Positions 11,161 to 22,715 of a stretch of 64,000 nucleotides of DNA are shown here, piece by piece; the stretch's first letter is position 1, and every line of letters starts with the position of its first letter. The notes beneath the pieces were generated by a model that had not been told where the DNA came from, made no database searches, and was given only the letters and a program-made list of their open reading frames with translations. The DNA comes from Hydrangea macrophylla. Its lineage: Eukaryota > Streptophyta > Magnoliopsida > Cornales > Hydrangeaceae. The stretch is from positions 57,097,350-57,161,349 of the forward strand of contig CM066991.1 of NCBI GenBank assembly GCA_033977485.1, read 5' to 3'. The position numbers and the translations under genes are program-made.

Positions 11161-12489
11161 GACTTGCCCGGGATAAGGATACAATACCTACCCGAGCCAA
11201 GTGTGATCAACTCAGAAGGCATGGAGGTAGACCCGGTCAATCTGGGACCCAGCTGGATGGACCCGCTTGTGACATTCTTGACAATGGGGACGCTACCAGA
11301 TGACAAAGAAAAAGCCCGCCGGGTTAAATACCGGACAGCCTGTTACCATCTCCTCGACAACATTCTCTACAAGAGAGGATTCAGTATCCCGTACCTCCGT
11401 TGTGTTCACCCCACACAGGTCCCAACAATATAGTTCGAAATCTACGAGGGAGTGTGTAGGAATCACATCGGAGGCCGGGCACTCTCCAGAAAGGCCCTAC
11501 TACAAGGTTACTACTGGCCAACCATGGTCTAGGATTCCTAAGAGTACGTCCGAAGGTGTGACAAGTGCCAAAGATACTCTCCTCTGATCAACCGACCGGG
11601 AGAACTCCAAACACCAATCCACAGCCCCTGGCCATTCGGCCAGTGGGGAATCGACATTGTTGGTCCTTTACCGATGGGAAAAGGACAGGTCAAATTTGCC
11701 GGAATAGCTATTGACTACTTCACCAAATGGGCAGAGGCCGAGCCCTTGGCGACGATAACCGAACAGAAGATGGAGAGCTTTGTGGAAAAGAATATTCTCA
11801 ATCGGTACGGCATTCCCCGGGTCCTGGTTAGCGACAACGGTAGACAATTTGACACCCCTATCTTCAGGCAATTCTACTCGGGCTATGGGATACTGAATCA
11901 TTACTACTCCCCCGAGCACCCACAAGCCAATGGTCAAGCCGAGGTAACCAACTGAACAATCTTGCACTCAATTAAAACGAGGCTTGAAGGTGCCAAAGGG
12001 CTGTGGGCTGAAGAGCTATCGACCCTTCTGTGGGCCTACCGCACTACACCCCGAGCGATAATAGGTGAGACACCGTTCTCTTTGACCTACGGATTTGAAG
12101 CGATGGTCCCCACAGAGCTCGGGTTGCCTACGTATCGGGTGGCCAACTTCAGCGCGCCGGATAACGAGGAAGCCCTCCGATCAGAACTGGATCTGGTGGA
12201 AGAAAGGAGAGACCAAGCCTACCTAAAGGTGGCGGCCTACAAGCAACGAGTTTCTCGATACTACAATAGTAAGGTGAAGCACCACAGTTTTCAAGTCAGA
12301 GACCTAGTCCTCAAGGCAGTGAACCAGTCTACCCGAGTCCCGAACCATGGGAAATTGGGTCCAAACTGGGAAGGCCCATATAAAGTAACCCGGGTCAACC
12401 GACCTGGAACCTATTGGCTACAGAGCATGGACGGGGACGATCTCTCTCACCCTTGGAACGTGCAACACCTCCGCAAGTATTATCAGTAG
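11161..12489 (+). pseudogene. Element A integrase, broken
   Basis: The integrase inserts cDNA into the host genome. The zinc-binding region ends 'CDKCQRYSP' (about 11560). The core has 'WGIDIVGPLPMG', 'VLVSDNGRQFD' and 'HPQANGQAEVTN', giving the D, D and E of the catalytic triad. A C-terminal DNA-binding region runs to 'WNVQHLRKYYQ' and a natural-looking stop at 12487-12489. Premature stops occur at 11431, 11530, 11539 and 11953, so this copy is dead. Confidence 0.88.
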
Positions 12490-13543
12490 CATTTGCCCAC
12501 GGGAATTTAGTATTGGTAGAGAAATTTGTTTTTGTAACTCTCATTGAGCAAACGCTATAAATTTTTGTTTTTAAATAAAATTGCAAAGTTTACCTGAAAT
12601 TTACTCTTATTAGTACACCGTGCAATGCTCAAACAGACCTCGGGCCTAACCCCGAGGCACCAAAGACCTTGGGCCTAACCCCAAGGCACAAAAGACCTCG
12701 GGCCTAATCCCGAGGCACCAAAAAGACCTCGGGCTCCTAACCCATGCACAAAAGGACCATGCAACCACCCATGTTTTAGGTAGGTTTCCTATGGTCACTC
12801 CTCAACACGCCCCCGCCTTCACAAGTCGCTCGGGGGTAAGGGGATACTAGACCTAAACAGGAAATTACTTAAAGCTTCGCTTAGGTACAGTCGACGACAG
12901 GGCCAAACCCCTAGGTGGCTGATGATGGCAAGCTTCAAATGACCCTGCAACTACCGATGTTCCAGGTCGGTTCCCTACTGCCACTCACTTCTGCACTCCC
13001 GCCTTAGCAAAATGCTTGGGGGGCAGGGGAATATTAGGCCAAAACAGGGAATCACACCGGTCACTACAAGAACTTGGAAGATATTCCTAAGTACTTACAG
13101 TGATCAGAGATATATCCCGGACGGTAAAACAAGATACACCTATGATACACCGGGACATCCCAGACTGTAATACAGGGTATTCCTATAATACACCGAGCGA
13201 TCCCGGACGCTAAACAGGACCTGTTCCTACAGCACTGCTAAACAAGACTAGTTCCTATAGCACTCCGGTCAATTACCTTTTAAACAGGTCAGAAAGACTA
13301 GGTGTTCTACTGGTTACGGTCATAAAACATTTGCTAAGGTAGGTGTTAGGTTGGCCAAAAACCGAGCGGTACTAGCAATTAAAGCAGGCACAGTACAGAA
13401 AAAAGAAGGAAAGACAGTTAATGGAAAGTTCGACCTCGAGAGCCTTTTCATTAATTAAATTAAAGTTGTACAAAGCCTGGGGGGCAGTTGTAGTAGCCTC
13501 CCCAGAAAGAAAAAGAAACTACAACAAAAATAAATAAAAAAAA
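12490..13543 (+). other. Element A non-coding region after integrase
   Basis: No gene on the plus strand. It contains a 29-bp tandem repeat (12636-12754), a diverged duplication (about 12745-12870 against 12940-13060, both with a G-rich block), and loosely repeated phrases such as 'CCTATAATACACCG' between 13090 and 13290. On the minus strand this is downstream of the antisense gene. Confidence 0.7.
12636..12754 (+). repeat. 29-bp tandem repeat, four copies, each a hairpin
   Basis: Copies start at 12636, 12665, 12694 and 12725. Copy 1 pairs CCTCGGG (12638-12644) with CCCGAGG (12651-12657). Copy 2 has CCTTGGG and CCCAAGG, so both arms changed and pairing is kept. Copy 4 is degraded. Confidence 0.85.
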
Positions 13544-15758
13544 CTAGTCTACAACCACCACTTCCTCCTCCTCCATAGCCTGCTCATCAACAGAGGGGGC
13601 CCCGACCATTGCAGCTTCAGCAGCGACCTTAGCTTCGGTGGTGACCTCGGCCTCAGCGGCGACCTCGGAGTCAGCCTGGCCTTCCTTCCAGTAACCGAAC
13701 TTGGCCTAGGAGTACCCGGACAGATCCCAGTCGGGATGGTCAGCAGCAGCCCGCTTCGCCAGGTCGGCATAGCCTGTGAGGAACCCAGCCTCGAACTCCT
13801 CCTCAGCTTCTTTGGCTTCAGCTTCCCGAGCAGCAGTAAGCTCCGAGAGCGTGGCCGTCATAGCTGCGAGATCCTTCTTAGCAGAGATCTTTGCGGACTC
13901 CGAGGTTGCTACCTTAGCCTCAGCAATCTTCTCTGCGGTGATCCTCCCGGCCTCCACGGCTGCAGCCTTGGCCTCTACAGCCTTCCGATCAGCCCGCTCG
14001 GTTGACAAGGAATCACGGGCCTCCCCCAGCTCTAGGGCTGTTGCTCGGGACCTTTCTTCTTCCACGGTGAGGGCAAACTCAGCGGACTCCCAAGCGGCCC
14101 TCTCCACGGAGAGGTTGGCCTCTGCAGCGGCCAATCTCTCAGCAATGCCTGGAAGGGTGGTCTCGGCCCCAGCAGCAATACAACCAACCTGCAAGAACAA
14201 GACGATGTCAGTATATGCATGGAAAAAAAGCTAAGGCTCATACTGCGAAGAGACTTACCATGTGGCTGATGCTATACAGCCAACCTATGATGGCTCGGGG
14301 CTGAGCAGGGTACACTTGTCAATCTGACTCTGCAACAACCCGGGCCGCACCCTTCCACGGACTTCGTCCGCCGTCTCGACCTCCGGCCTTGTAGAGGGGC
14401 CCGCACAATCTTCCTCCATGGTCGGGAAGGAGGCCCTGGACAGTTTGGCTACTGGGGGGTTGGGGGAGGCGCAGCAATGGTTACGCCAGGAGGTGGTGGT
14501 GCAGCAATTGTAACAACGGGCGTAGAAGTAGCAACAGCTTCCTGCTCAGCCCAGATGGATATTCCCCGGGGAATCCTCTTCAGGGGCTGGCCCTCAGTGG
14601 GGGTCGACTTCTTCCTCTTTTGGCCAGCCCGGGCCATCAGAGCCGCCTCTTTTTCCTTCAATGCCGCCGCATTCTTGGGAGCCATTTCTGCCAAACCAGA
14701 AGCATGTCAGAATTTAGCAAAGTATAAAGAAAAATCGGACGGTCAAGAAATGGTATTTACCAGGGATGATCGCTGGGAGAGTGGGAGCTTTGAGGTGCTG
14801 GGACTTATAGGAAATCTTCGGACTCCCCGACCGGGTCAGCACCTTATTAATATTAGTTAGATCCTCGACCAAGGACAAGACCCTTGCTTGAAGTTCGTCG
14901 GGAAGACTTGGCGGATCAACTACTCCCACTGCAAAGCAAACACACAAATGGGTTAGTCAAGGTAAAACAGAGAGACTAAGCAAGAAAGAAAAAGTGCTCG
15001 GGCTTACTCCTCAGCTTCCCCGCCCAGGAGGTCCTCAGCTGGATACCTAGCGCCTTCTCGCACAGCCCCAAGGTGGACACTTGGAAGAATTTCTTCTTCC
15101 ACCCTTTATTGTTGCTCGGGCAGTTCACAATTATCTTCCGCCCTTGCCTAGCCGAGAGTGAGAAGAAGTCGGCCTCCCCATGAACTTGGAAAGTTCGGTG
15201 GGTTCAGAAGAATTCCTATAAGGTGAGCTCGTACCCGAGGACTTGGGGCCACAAAGAGATGCACCCCATCAGGTATCGCCAACAGTTCGGGGCGAGCTGC
15301 CCAGGGGAGATTCCGAGGAAGATAAGCACGTCCCTGGCAACTGGGTGGATAGGCAAACGAAGGCCCGCCATGAAAACATCCTCGTATAAAGTGACGAAGC
15401 CCGACTCATGGAAGTGAGCTCCGCCGTCATGCACGGTAAGAGAAAAGGGACCGGGAAGCTCATACCTATCCCTGATCCGTTCCAAATCAGGACCTCGCAG
15501 GGTACTAACAATGGACTCACATGAGAAGACGACCCCGGGGCTGTTCGGTACAGACCCCTCGTCGCCTGACCCTCGAGACGTCGAGGCTACGGGAGAATCC
15601 CGGCGCGCTTCCTTGTGAAACGCCCGAGCAGGGATTATTCCCTCACTATGCTGGTTAGAGGGGGCCAGGGAAGGAGGGTCTGGGCTTGTGCTCATAGACC
15701 CTGATTGCAACTGCTCGTCTTCCGGCCGGGACGACGAGTTGAAATCCGAATGACACAT
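13544..15758 (-). pseudogene. Antisense gene of element A: gypsy-type transposon domain plus coiled coil, four putative exons
   Basis: Transcribed opposite to gag-pol. Exon 1 (15758-15008) starts MCHSDF, has a Ser/Pro-rich stretch, then a domain resembling the Pfam family named putative gypsy type transposon ('RYELPGPFSLTVHDGG', 'FVTLYEDVFMAGLRLPIHPV', 'GISPGQLAPNCWRYLMG'). Exons 2 (14928-14761), 3 (14687-14259) and 4 (14188-13544) follow. The introns (15007-14929, 14760-14688, 14258-14189) all have GT and AG ends with pyrimidine-rich acceptors, and exons 1-2 and 2-3 join in frame. Exon 4 is a long Ala/Glu-rich coiled coil ending in an acidic tail. Stops near 15214 and 15202, frameshifts in exon 3 (one at a C-run near 14455) and a stop at 13706 break it. 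Comparable antisense ORFs occur in Grande and other Tat elements; function is unknown. Confidence 0.78.
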
Positions 15759-16589
15759 GACTACATCTGTGGAAGACCTAAAGGGCGGACGACCTGAGAA
15801 TGGGTCAAGAACTCCTAATCTGATGTACAGGGGAGGTAGATCTAACAACCTAAATGGTAGATCATGCAAGATTCGAGAAGAAAGACAACACTCTCTCAAG
15901 ACTCCCTCGGGAACTCCTGCTCGGTCAATCTGCTCTAGTGTACCCCCAAACTGAAAGAAGTGACAAAACCAAAAAAAAAAAAGAAGTCCCAGGTTCGCTC
16001 TAACCCAAGTGGGTTCACTCCCTCCAGCTTTGTTCAAGAAAAGAAGAAGATAATGAGCAACTGAGGACAGAAAGGAAGGACTTACAAGATTTAGCGCAGA
16101 AAAGGACTCGGGAACTTTGCTCGGGAATTTTGGTTGCTCTCAAACCGCTCAGGAAAATCTCTCAGTTGGCAGCAAGGACTGGAGAAATAAGCCAAGTGTT
16201 CCTTATATAGGAGTAGTGGATGGTCCAGATCAATCAGATCCAATGGCTCAGGAATTTTCTCGCCAAGAGTCGCCGACAACTGTAACCTCGGGCACGAGAA
16301 GGGTCGCCTCAAAAGACGCGCGCATTAAATGCATGACATGACGGTCCGGTTACCATGTAACTATTCGGTTACATCCGAACTGACTCCGCTGAGCCCTGAC
16401 CAGGCCAATTACTCCCTGACACATGGCAATACCCACACCCGAGCTCCTACTTGTACCAGACGGTAACTCCACCGGGTGACCTGGAGTGTGGGCCCCATCC
16501 CAAGCAGCATTCCCGGAGGATATCCGGACGGTTTCCAAGGCAATACTAATTTTTGAATCCTCACTCGATGACGTATCCAGTCAGTTCCA
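15759..16589. other. Element A non-coding region before the polypurine tract
   Basis: No gene seen. On the minus strand this is upstream of the antisense gene and would contain its promoter; no convincing TATA box was fixed. An upstream in-frame minus-strand extension (to 16037) lacks resemblance to the conserved domain. Confidence 0.6.
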
Positions 16590-16604
16590 AAAATGGGGGG
16601 CAGC
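16590..16604 (+). other. Polypurine tract of element A
   Basis: AAAAATGGGGGGCAGC-type purine-rich run immediately before the 3' LTR, as expected for plus-strand priming. Confidence 0.75.
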
Positions 16605-17229
16605 TGATATGTCCAAAATAATCTAGCCATGAAGACAGTGCCACGTTACCCAGAGGCACCGGCTATTCTGGTAAGGGCGCACCCCGTGGGGGCCAGTCAG
16701 TCCCGAGGTGTTTATTTAGACCACGCGGTCCGCACCAACGGACCGGGTATGAAGGCCATGGCGTCCCGCGATCCTGACCTGTCCAGCAGTTTCCTAAATC
16801 GACTACAAGTTTGCGAATGGGAATATGATAGTTTCCTAAGTTATTTAGGAAACTCTCCTAAAATCATGCAAATCTATTGTGATTAGATTAGGCTTCCTAA
16901 TCCTATCAACTTACCATGTAAGGGTGGACTCTTGCATCTATAAAAGAGCCCACCTACCCTGTTTACGGGGATCGAAATCCAATCCAATTACTATTCTCTA
17001 GCTTACAAGCATTCAATAGAGAACTCACCATCAACACGCATATACCTGGCCAATACTACTGGTAGTGCCGTCCATCTTTGTTGGCTCACCAGGCCCACCG
17101 GTGATCTGCTAGTGAGAGCGCACAGACGCAACCGTGGACGTAGGTCACCTCGTTAACGGGACCGAACCACATACAAATTCTTGTCTTATTTTCTCTCTAA
17201 ACTCTTCTTACTAGTTTTAGGCATCATCA
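16605..17229 (+). repeat. Element A 3' LTR
   Basis: Pair of 6264-6888 at a constant offset of 10,341. TATA at 16939-16946. Followed by the TTAAG duplication at 17230-17234. Confidence 0.95.
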
Positions 17230-17234
17230 TTAAG

Positions 17235-18630
17235 GTACAAAAACTTATTAGTAGCCCAGATCTGCTACTCTTTAACTCTATAAATGCATATAAGAAGGGG
17301 GACTAGAATTATACCTCGCGGTCTTGAACCCAATTCTGAAATCTCTGACCTCCAGCAGCCCCCACTAGATGGTCTTCACTCTTATGATTCCTACGGATAC
17401 TCCTGGAGAGACTGGGGTTGGTGGGAACCCTAATAGAGAGGATAAAGTAGGTTTGGGAAACGACGAACTCCAATTTCTGGACGCAGCTACCCTATATATA
17501 GATTCCCAGAACCGACCTAACTTTCAAGCGATCGAAGTGGCTTCGATCGATCGAACCTTCGATCGATTGAACCACTTCCGATCAATCAAACCTGTCTAGA
17601 CTTCAATCGATCGAAGCAACTTCGATCGATTGAACCAGTCTTGACAGCTTCCTCAAGTGCCTTTCCAAGCTTTCTAGCGAAGCTAAGAGTGGGATCTCCT
17701 AGGCTTTTTATTGTTGGCTCAGACCAGTTGTTAATTCCCTTGATCAAACTCTTTTATCAGCAAACTAACCAACTGGTCAGTTAACGTTTACTCCACTATA
17801 AAACGATAACTGAACTCCAACGCAAAAGAACAAATTCGAAGCAATAACTAGTACTAATGTCCCTCTACCATCAGCATTCATAATCATATTCAGGTAGTCG
17901 GATAACTGTTACCGTCAACGTGGATGATGATCACATCTTCCATTCCTTGAGTCTCATTCACCTCTCATGATTACCAAACATGTTGATAACTACTTATTAA
18001 CAAGACTGCAGTTCTCAGTAATCAACTTGGTGACATTCTCAAGGGAATGCTTACTCTATACCAGAGGGTAGATTCTATCTTGACAATATATGTTCACAAC
18101 CCTATGAACATGACATACCCAAGATACCCAGGTGTTGATCTTTTATAGACCTCACTGATTGGTAAGTCAAAGCAGCCATATCCATAGTCTGTGTCCATAA
18201 TCGTCTCAAGATTAAGAACACGTACCTTATACAAGTTATGAGTTCCTATCGACTGTTGATAGTCTTAAGTGTCAATAGGAAAGCTCAGGTCCGTCAATGC
18301 ACTACAAGCACCAACATATTAACTAAGAGTTACACTCTAGTGATTGAGACTCATCACTCCATCCAATGGTAGTTAATCACGCTACAATGTAGACCTGATG
18401 CGATATCCAGTCTCATCATCCATTATGACAAATTCTAAGTGTCAAAGAATAGTAATTCGTATCTCACTTGTATGTATCTCATACACACACGAATTGCATA
18501 CAATGATACTTACGGATTAACAATCATCTCATGAAAGAAACATACATAATGAAATGTAAAGTTGATATCGATATGTTAAAATGCCAATATCTTATACATT
18601 ATATAATGGTTTGAGGGCACAAACCCAACA
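17235..18630 (-). repeat. Element E 3' LTR, main part
   Basis: On the minus strand it starts TGTTGGGTTTGTG at 18630, a common copia LTR start. It aligns along its length with 57835-57520 plus 33165-32052. It carries a CGATCGATCGAA word array at 17531-17640. About 37 bp (near 17457) and 12 bp (near 17850) are absent relative to the other LTR. Confidence 0.88.
17531..17640. repeat. Palindromic word array (CGATCGATCGAA type) in element E 3' LTR
   Basis: At least five imperfect copies of a word close to TTCGATCGATCGAAC, several separated by 5-15 bases. The core is self-complementary. Confidence 0.85.
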
Positions 18631-19470
18631 AAGTCTGGATAGTTCCTCTTCCAGTGGCCCTTCTCACCGCATTGGAAACACTTTCCTTTGCCTTGGCCAC
18701 CCACCTTCCCCTTACCCTTACCCTTACCCTTTTCCTTTCCCTTAGCTTTTGCAATCTTAGGGACCGGTCCAACACTTGGACCACCAATGCTAGCCTTCTT
18801 CTTTCCTTTCTTGCCTTTTGGCACAGATTGGGAAGAAGAAGAGCTTTTCTCAACGCTCAGAACGTTGCCCCCAGGTTTAATCACCCCTTTTGCTGCCAGT
18901 AAAGAACTCATAAATTCACTCATTGAGAAATTCATTTAATTCATATTATAGTTAAGTTTAAATTGAGTGAATGAAGGCAATAGCGAATTGAGGATCATAT
19001 CAACTTGGGTCTGTGCATCGATGTTGGCTCCCAAGGTCTCCAGTTTGTTCAGTCATTTTTAAAACATGTTCTTTGACTAGAGTCCCTTTCGACATCTTCG
19101 CACTCATTATCTTCTGCATAGCAACCTGTCTGGCAGGTCTGCCATGATCCCCAAACATCTCTTTTAGGGATTTGATATTGTCACTGGAAGAATCATTCGA
19201 CTGGTATTGGTGTTGTAACACATTAGCCATAGAAGCCAATATATAACAACGAGTCATCCCATTCGACTTCTTCCACTTATCGAACTCGCTTCTGGCAGCT
19301 GCCTAAGCATTTACCGTGGGTTCTTCGGGGCATGGGGTGGTGAGGACATATTTGTGATCCTCCGCAGTTAAAACGATGTCAAGGTTACGTTTCCATTCAG
19401 CATAGTTGTTTCTAGTTACCTTGTTCTGAGTGAGTATAGTGGCAAGTAGACTAAATGCAGATCCATACAT
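18631..19470 (-). pseudogene. Element E partial copia gag, truncated at the zinc knuckle
   Basis: Minus-strand start at 19470 (MYGSAFSLLATILTQ), then typical copia gag features: 'NNYAEWKRNLDIVL' and 'FDKWKKSNGMTRCYILASM', a helical middle, a Lys/Gly-rich linker, and a knuckle 'CFQCGEKGHWKRNY' near 18650. The fourth ligand, normally Cys, is Tyr here. A TAG at 19303-19305 and frame changes around 19040-19070 break it. Four residues after the knuckle the sequence runs straight into the 3' LTR at 18630, so protease, integrase, RT, RNase H and the polypurine tract are all missing. Confidence 0.83.
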
Positions 19471-20147
19471 TATGATTTACTGAAAAAATTAAAAGGCAAA
19501 ATAAGTATGGATATCAGAATTTTACACTTTGAAATAAAAGAATCCTTAAAACTCTTATTTTAAAAACAAAGTCCTCGGAATATCAAAACGAAAAAATAAA
19601 GCCTCCGTGTGGTGGTCAATACTTGATCTTTTGATTAATCATGACTTGTCCGCTATGTAACTCTTGCAAAACAAGTTATGACTCCCGAACCTATTTAATC
19701 TCTAAGTTTCTGGATAATGCCCCGTGTGGGATCCCTTATCCATAGCTTAGCTAGTGTGTACTAGTAACTAGGATCCAATCACAATAGCCTCAAGTAGTGC
19801 CTCCGTGTGGTGGTCACCCTCTGACATGTCTGATTGATCCTATCCATAGGGAATTCACATCTAGTAACCAATGAGTAGCGTACCCTCCGTATGGAATGAT
19901 CACCCCTGGCAAGGTGACACAAAATGCACTACTCATGTTACAGTGAACCATTAATGGAAGACCGTGGATGTTATTAATAAGACCCTCTCCCACTAGATTT
20001 GATAGTAAAGGATTTTGCTTTTGGAAAAATGTTTCCTCACATTACCTATAAACATCCAATGTTTACTAATGCGTTGAAACGATTTTTAAATTTTATTTTA
20101 GAAAACTTGTTTTACGTGCATGCAAGTAGTAATAATATAATTAAATA
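19471..20147 (-). other. Element E leader, gag-proximal part
   Basis: No gene. It holds repeated phrases 'CCGTGTGGTGGTCA' (about 19604 and 19811) and a related 'CCGTATGG' (about 19888). It is the continuation of the leader that resumes at 31039 beyond the inserted solo LTR G. Confidence 0.6.
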
Positions 20148-20746
20148 TGTCACGCCTCGACATAGCATAATTCAGGAAAGCATTTAATTTCCTTTATGGA
20201 CTCATAGGTCGTGACAAGTGAGATCGACCAATTGTCCCTGCAACAAATAACTTAAACATCATTTCTAAAAAAAATGATACTAATAAACATAAGCTCCCAA
20301 ATTAAAACTTACTAAACTATTACATCAGTCATAATCTTAGGCACAAACTGCCTTATTCAAATTCTAATAACGAGTTTATTACAACTCCAAAATAAAAGAC
20401 ATAAGAAATATAAAACAGCCCTCCTGGAAAGACTCCTACCTCAAACTAGCATAGTCAAAATACTCTGGTTGGTCTTGGCCTGGAAAATTTGGACGTAGAG
20501 TCTAGGATGCATCGACGCCGTCAGCTTATGGAAGATGGTGAGTAAAAATAAACATATGCTCGCAATGTATATATAAGCATATATCACAACGTCATAAATC
20601 AATAACTCAAGGTAACAACTTCAACATGAATCACATGGGGGTGTAGTAAGCAATAAATATGAGATCGTGCATGAACAATGTTTCATCTCATCTTTTCGAC
20701 TCTTTTCTCTCGACAACCTCGATTCAGCCATCTCTCTACTTCAGAG

Positions 20747-20884
20747 ACCAAGAATAATATCCACTCAGTACCTAGGTCGTATACCATACCATCGCTTCGG
20801 ATACCAGGAATAATATCCGTTTAGTATCTGAAATGTGTGCCTCAGATACTAGGAATAATATCCGATCAATATCTGAGTCGTACA
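20747..20884. repeat. Tandem hairpin array of element G, left part
   Basis: Units around 'AGGAATAATATCCG' flanked by complementary arms. The cleanest pairs CTCAGATA (20841-20848) with TATCTGAG (20870-20877). The array is cut by element B and resumes at 29237. Confidence 0.85.
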
Positions 20885-20889
20885 CTATG

Positions 20890-22213
20890 TGATCGGGAGA
20901 GAACAGAGCCTATTTATACGCCTTAACATGCGTTTGTTAGTACCTTTTTATCTAGTTTTTGTATATTTTTACTTCGTTTTCTATTTTCTGACAGGATTTG
21001 GAAGAAATCAAGTATATCAAGTTAAATAAGGTGAAAAAGCAGAGCAAAAGAAGCAAGAAAAAGCACCTCGCGCGCGCGACCCGCTCGCACGAAAACCCAG
21101 AAAATTGCTCGCGTGAGGTCCCAAAATCGCGCTCGCGCAGCCCGCGTGCGCGACCTGTGTAAAAATGGAACTTGCGTATTTCACTCTACTGATGATTCCT
21201 ATGCGAACGAAACTGCCTAATTACGTCTGGAAAGCTAAATACAGCAGTTTTAGTGCGTTTCGGGTTAGGAAAGCTTCCAAAAACTTGTTGTAAGTCTATA
21301 TATACCCTATTCTACTTCAATTTAGTGGTTGGACAATTAATATACACACAATATATACAACCATACTTTCAGCCATTGAAGGGAGGGAAGCAAGGAGAAG
21401 AAGAAGAAGACAAAGGATTTCCATGGCCTCCTCCATCAACTACTTGCCATCTACCACTTCCATGGATAACTAAACTCTAGATCTAGGGTTTCAATGAAAC
21501 CCTAGCCAAGTAATAGGGTGTATTTTATGTTTTTATTTTAGTTTTATTATGAATGGATGACAGTTACATGTTCCGAGGATTTCTATAAATAAATCGTGCT
21601 TTTATTGATTAAAATCATTACTTTCAAAGTTTATTCTTGTCTTAGATCTATTTTGACTGTGATGTGCTCAATGATTTATTCTTGCTGTGCTTGTTTAGAT
21701 TATTTACATGTAATGGTGCTTAAATTGAATTGTGCTATCAAGTATTCGAATAGTCCATGCCTAGATTAGACGGATTATGCCACAACCCTAGTTTAGTGTG
21801 GGATAATTCGTGCTAACCGAAGATGGATTATGTTGGTGCTTAAACCATAGTTATTTTCTTGACGGAGGAATTGGGCTTGTAGCTACAATTCCCCATTGTC
21901 ATCCAACTTAATAGGCTAAAGTAATTCTAAATATTCCTATTATGAAGCTAGTGGTGGATTTGCAATCCTAGGTTCCCTTAAACATATTCATAAAAACACT
22001 TTTAAATTGCTTTCATAATTTAGATTTAATTTCATTAGTTACATTAATTTAATTAAAAGTCAAATCAAAATCGTTTTCTTAATTAATTAGATTTAGGTTT
22101 TAAAATTAAAGCACTGTAGTATTTCAATCTCTGTGGGTTCGACCTTTACTTCCACACTACAAATCCTTAGAAAAGTAAATTACACTTTTTATATCTTGAT
22201 ATTGACAACATCA
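20890..22213 (+). repeat. Element B 5' LTR
   Basis: TGATCGGGAG...GACAACATCA. TATATATA at 21297-21304 is a likely TATA box. A CG-rich word array lies upstream of it at 21065-21157. It differs from the 3' LTR only at scattered positions. Confidence 0.93.
21065..21157. repeat. CGCGCGAGCGGG-type word array in element B 5' LTR
   Basis: Alternating CGCGCG/CTCGCGCGA words with a 'CCCGCTCGC' linker, in otherwise AT-rich LTR sequence. Equivalent array at 28082-28170. Confidence 0.85.
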
Positions 22214-22218
22214 ATTTT

Positions 22219-22236
22219 TGGCGCCGTTGCCGGGGA
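22219..22236 (+). other. Primer-binding site of element B (tRNA-Asp type)
   Basis: TGGCGCCGTTGCCGGGGA, 18 bases, complementary to the 3' end of plant tRNA-Asp as known for Athila elements. Confidence 0.85.
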
Positions 22237-22715
22237 TTGCATTACTACCTTTAGTTTTATAATCTTAGTTTAGTTAATTCGTAAATATTAGATTAGTTTT
22301 TTTTTTCTTCTTTTTCTTATTTTTCGTTTTATTTTGAGTTACTAACTTTTTTATTTTTATTTTTTTTTATTTTGTAGTTTCTCGAGTCTTCAAATTCTAA
22401 CGTTTTCGGGAGAAATAGCTTAGCGCATCAAAGGAGCTTACGCAAAAAAAAAATTTAAATAAATTGCTTCTTTTGAAACTCGCTTTAAACCACTGTAAGT
22501 CAGGGCGCTGTGACGCACTATTTGCATTAGTTTAGGGTTAATTGCACTGCATTAGCTAGGAAACCCGGGGCGCTGGGATTGACGCGGTCATTGCATTACA
22601 GGATAATATTCATGCATCATAGTAGTACTGTGTGCTTGCTTGTTGTCTGATTTGCGTGATTATTTTTGAATTTGTTGAGTCAGTCCTAATTTTAATTTCT
22701 TTTCTTTTTAAGTTT
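22237..22715 (+). other. Element B leader with candidate intron
   Basis: T-rich leader. A GT donor (GTAAGT, 22495) and AG acceptor (TTGCATTACAG, ending 22601) would define a 107-base intron. Element C has the same pair at the same spacing. A GGGCGCTG...GACGC phrase occurs twice inside it. Confidence 0.5.

Larger units (their letters stand above)
6264..17229 (+). mobile_element. Element A: Tat-lineage Ty3/gypsy retrotransposon with antisense gene
   Basis: A 10,966-bp element with 625-bp LTRs (6264-6888, 16605-17229) aligned without indels and TSD TTAAG (6259-6263, 17230-17234). Order: LTR, primer site, gag, protease, RT, RNase H, a second RNase H, integrase, tandem repeats, antisense gene, polypurine tract, LTR. 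The second RNase H upstream of integrase and the antisense downstream gene are hallmarks of the Tat group. The coding frame is broken by nine stops and two frameshifts. The LTRs differ at 17 positions by my count, 16 of them transitions, indicating fairly recent insertion into E's LTR. Confidence 0.92.

Noticed and set aside
13736..14234. Plus-strand frames of about 90-150 codons opposite the antisense coiled coil
   Set aside because: Ala/Ser-rich shadow of the Ala/Glu-rich antisense exon 4.
17531..17640. Coding reading of the CGATCGATCGAA arrays (Ser-Ile-Asp-Arg-like peptides)
   Set aside because: All frames and both strands give similar peptides because the word is palindromic; stops are frequent and spacing is not a multiple of three.
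21253..21480. 75-codon frame in element B LTR, repeated at 28268
   Set aside because: Present in both LTRs only because the LTRs are copies; it overlaps the TATA box and leader and has no domain.
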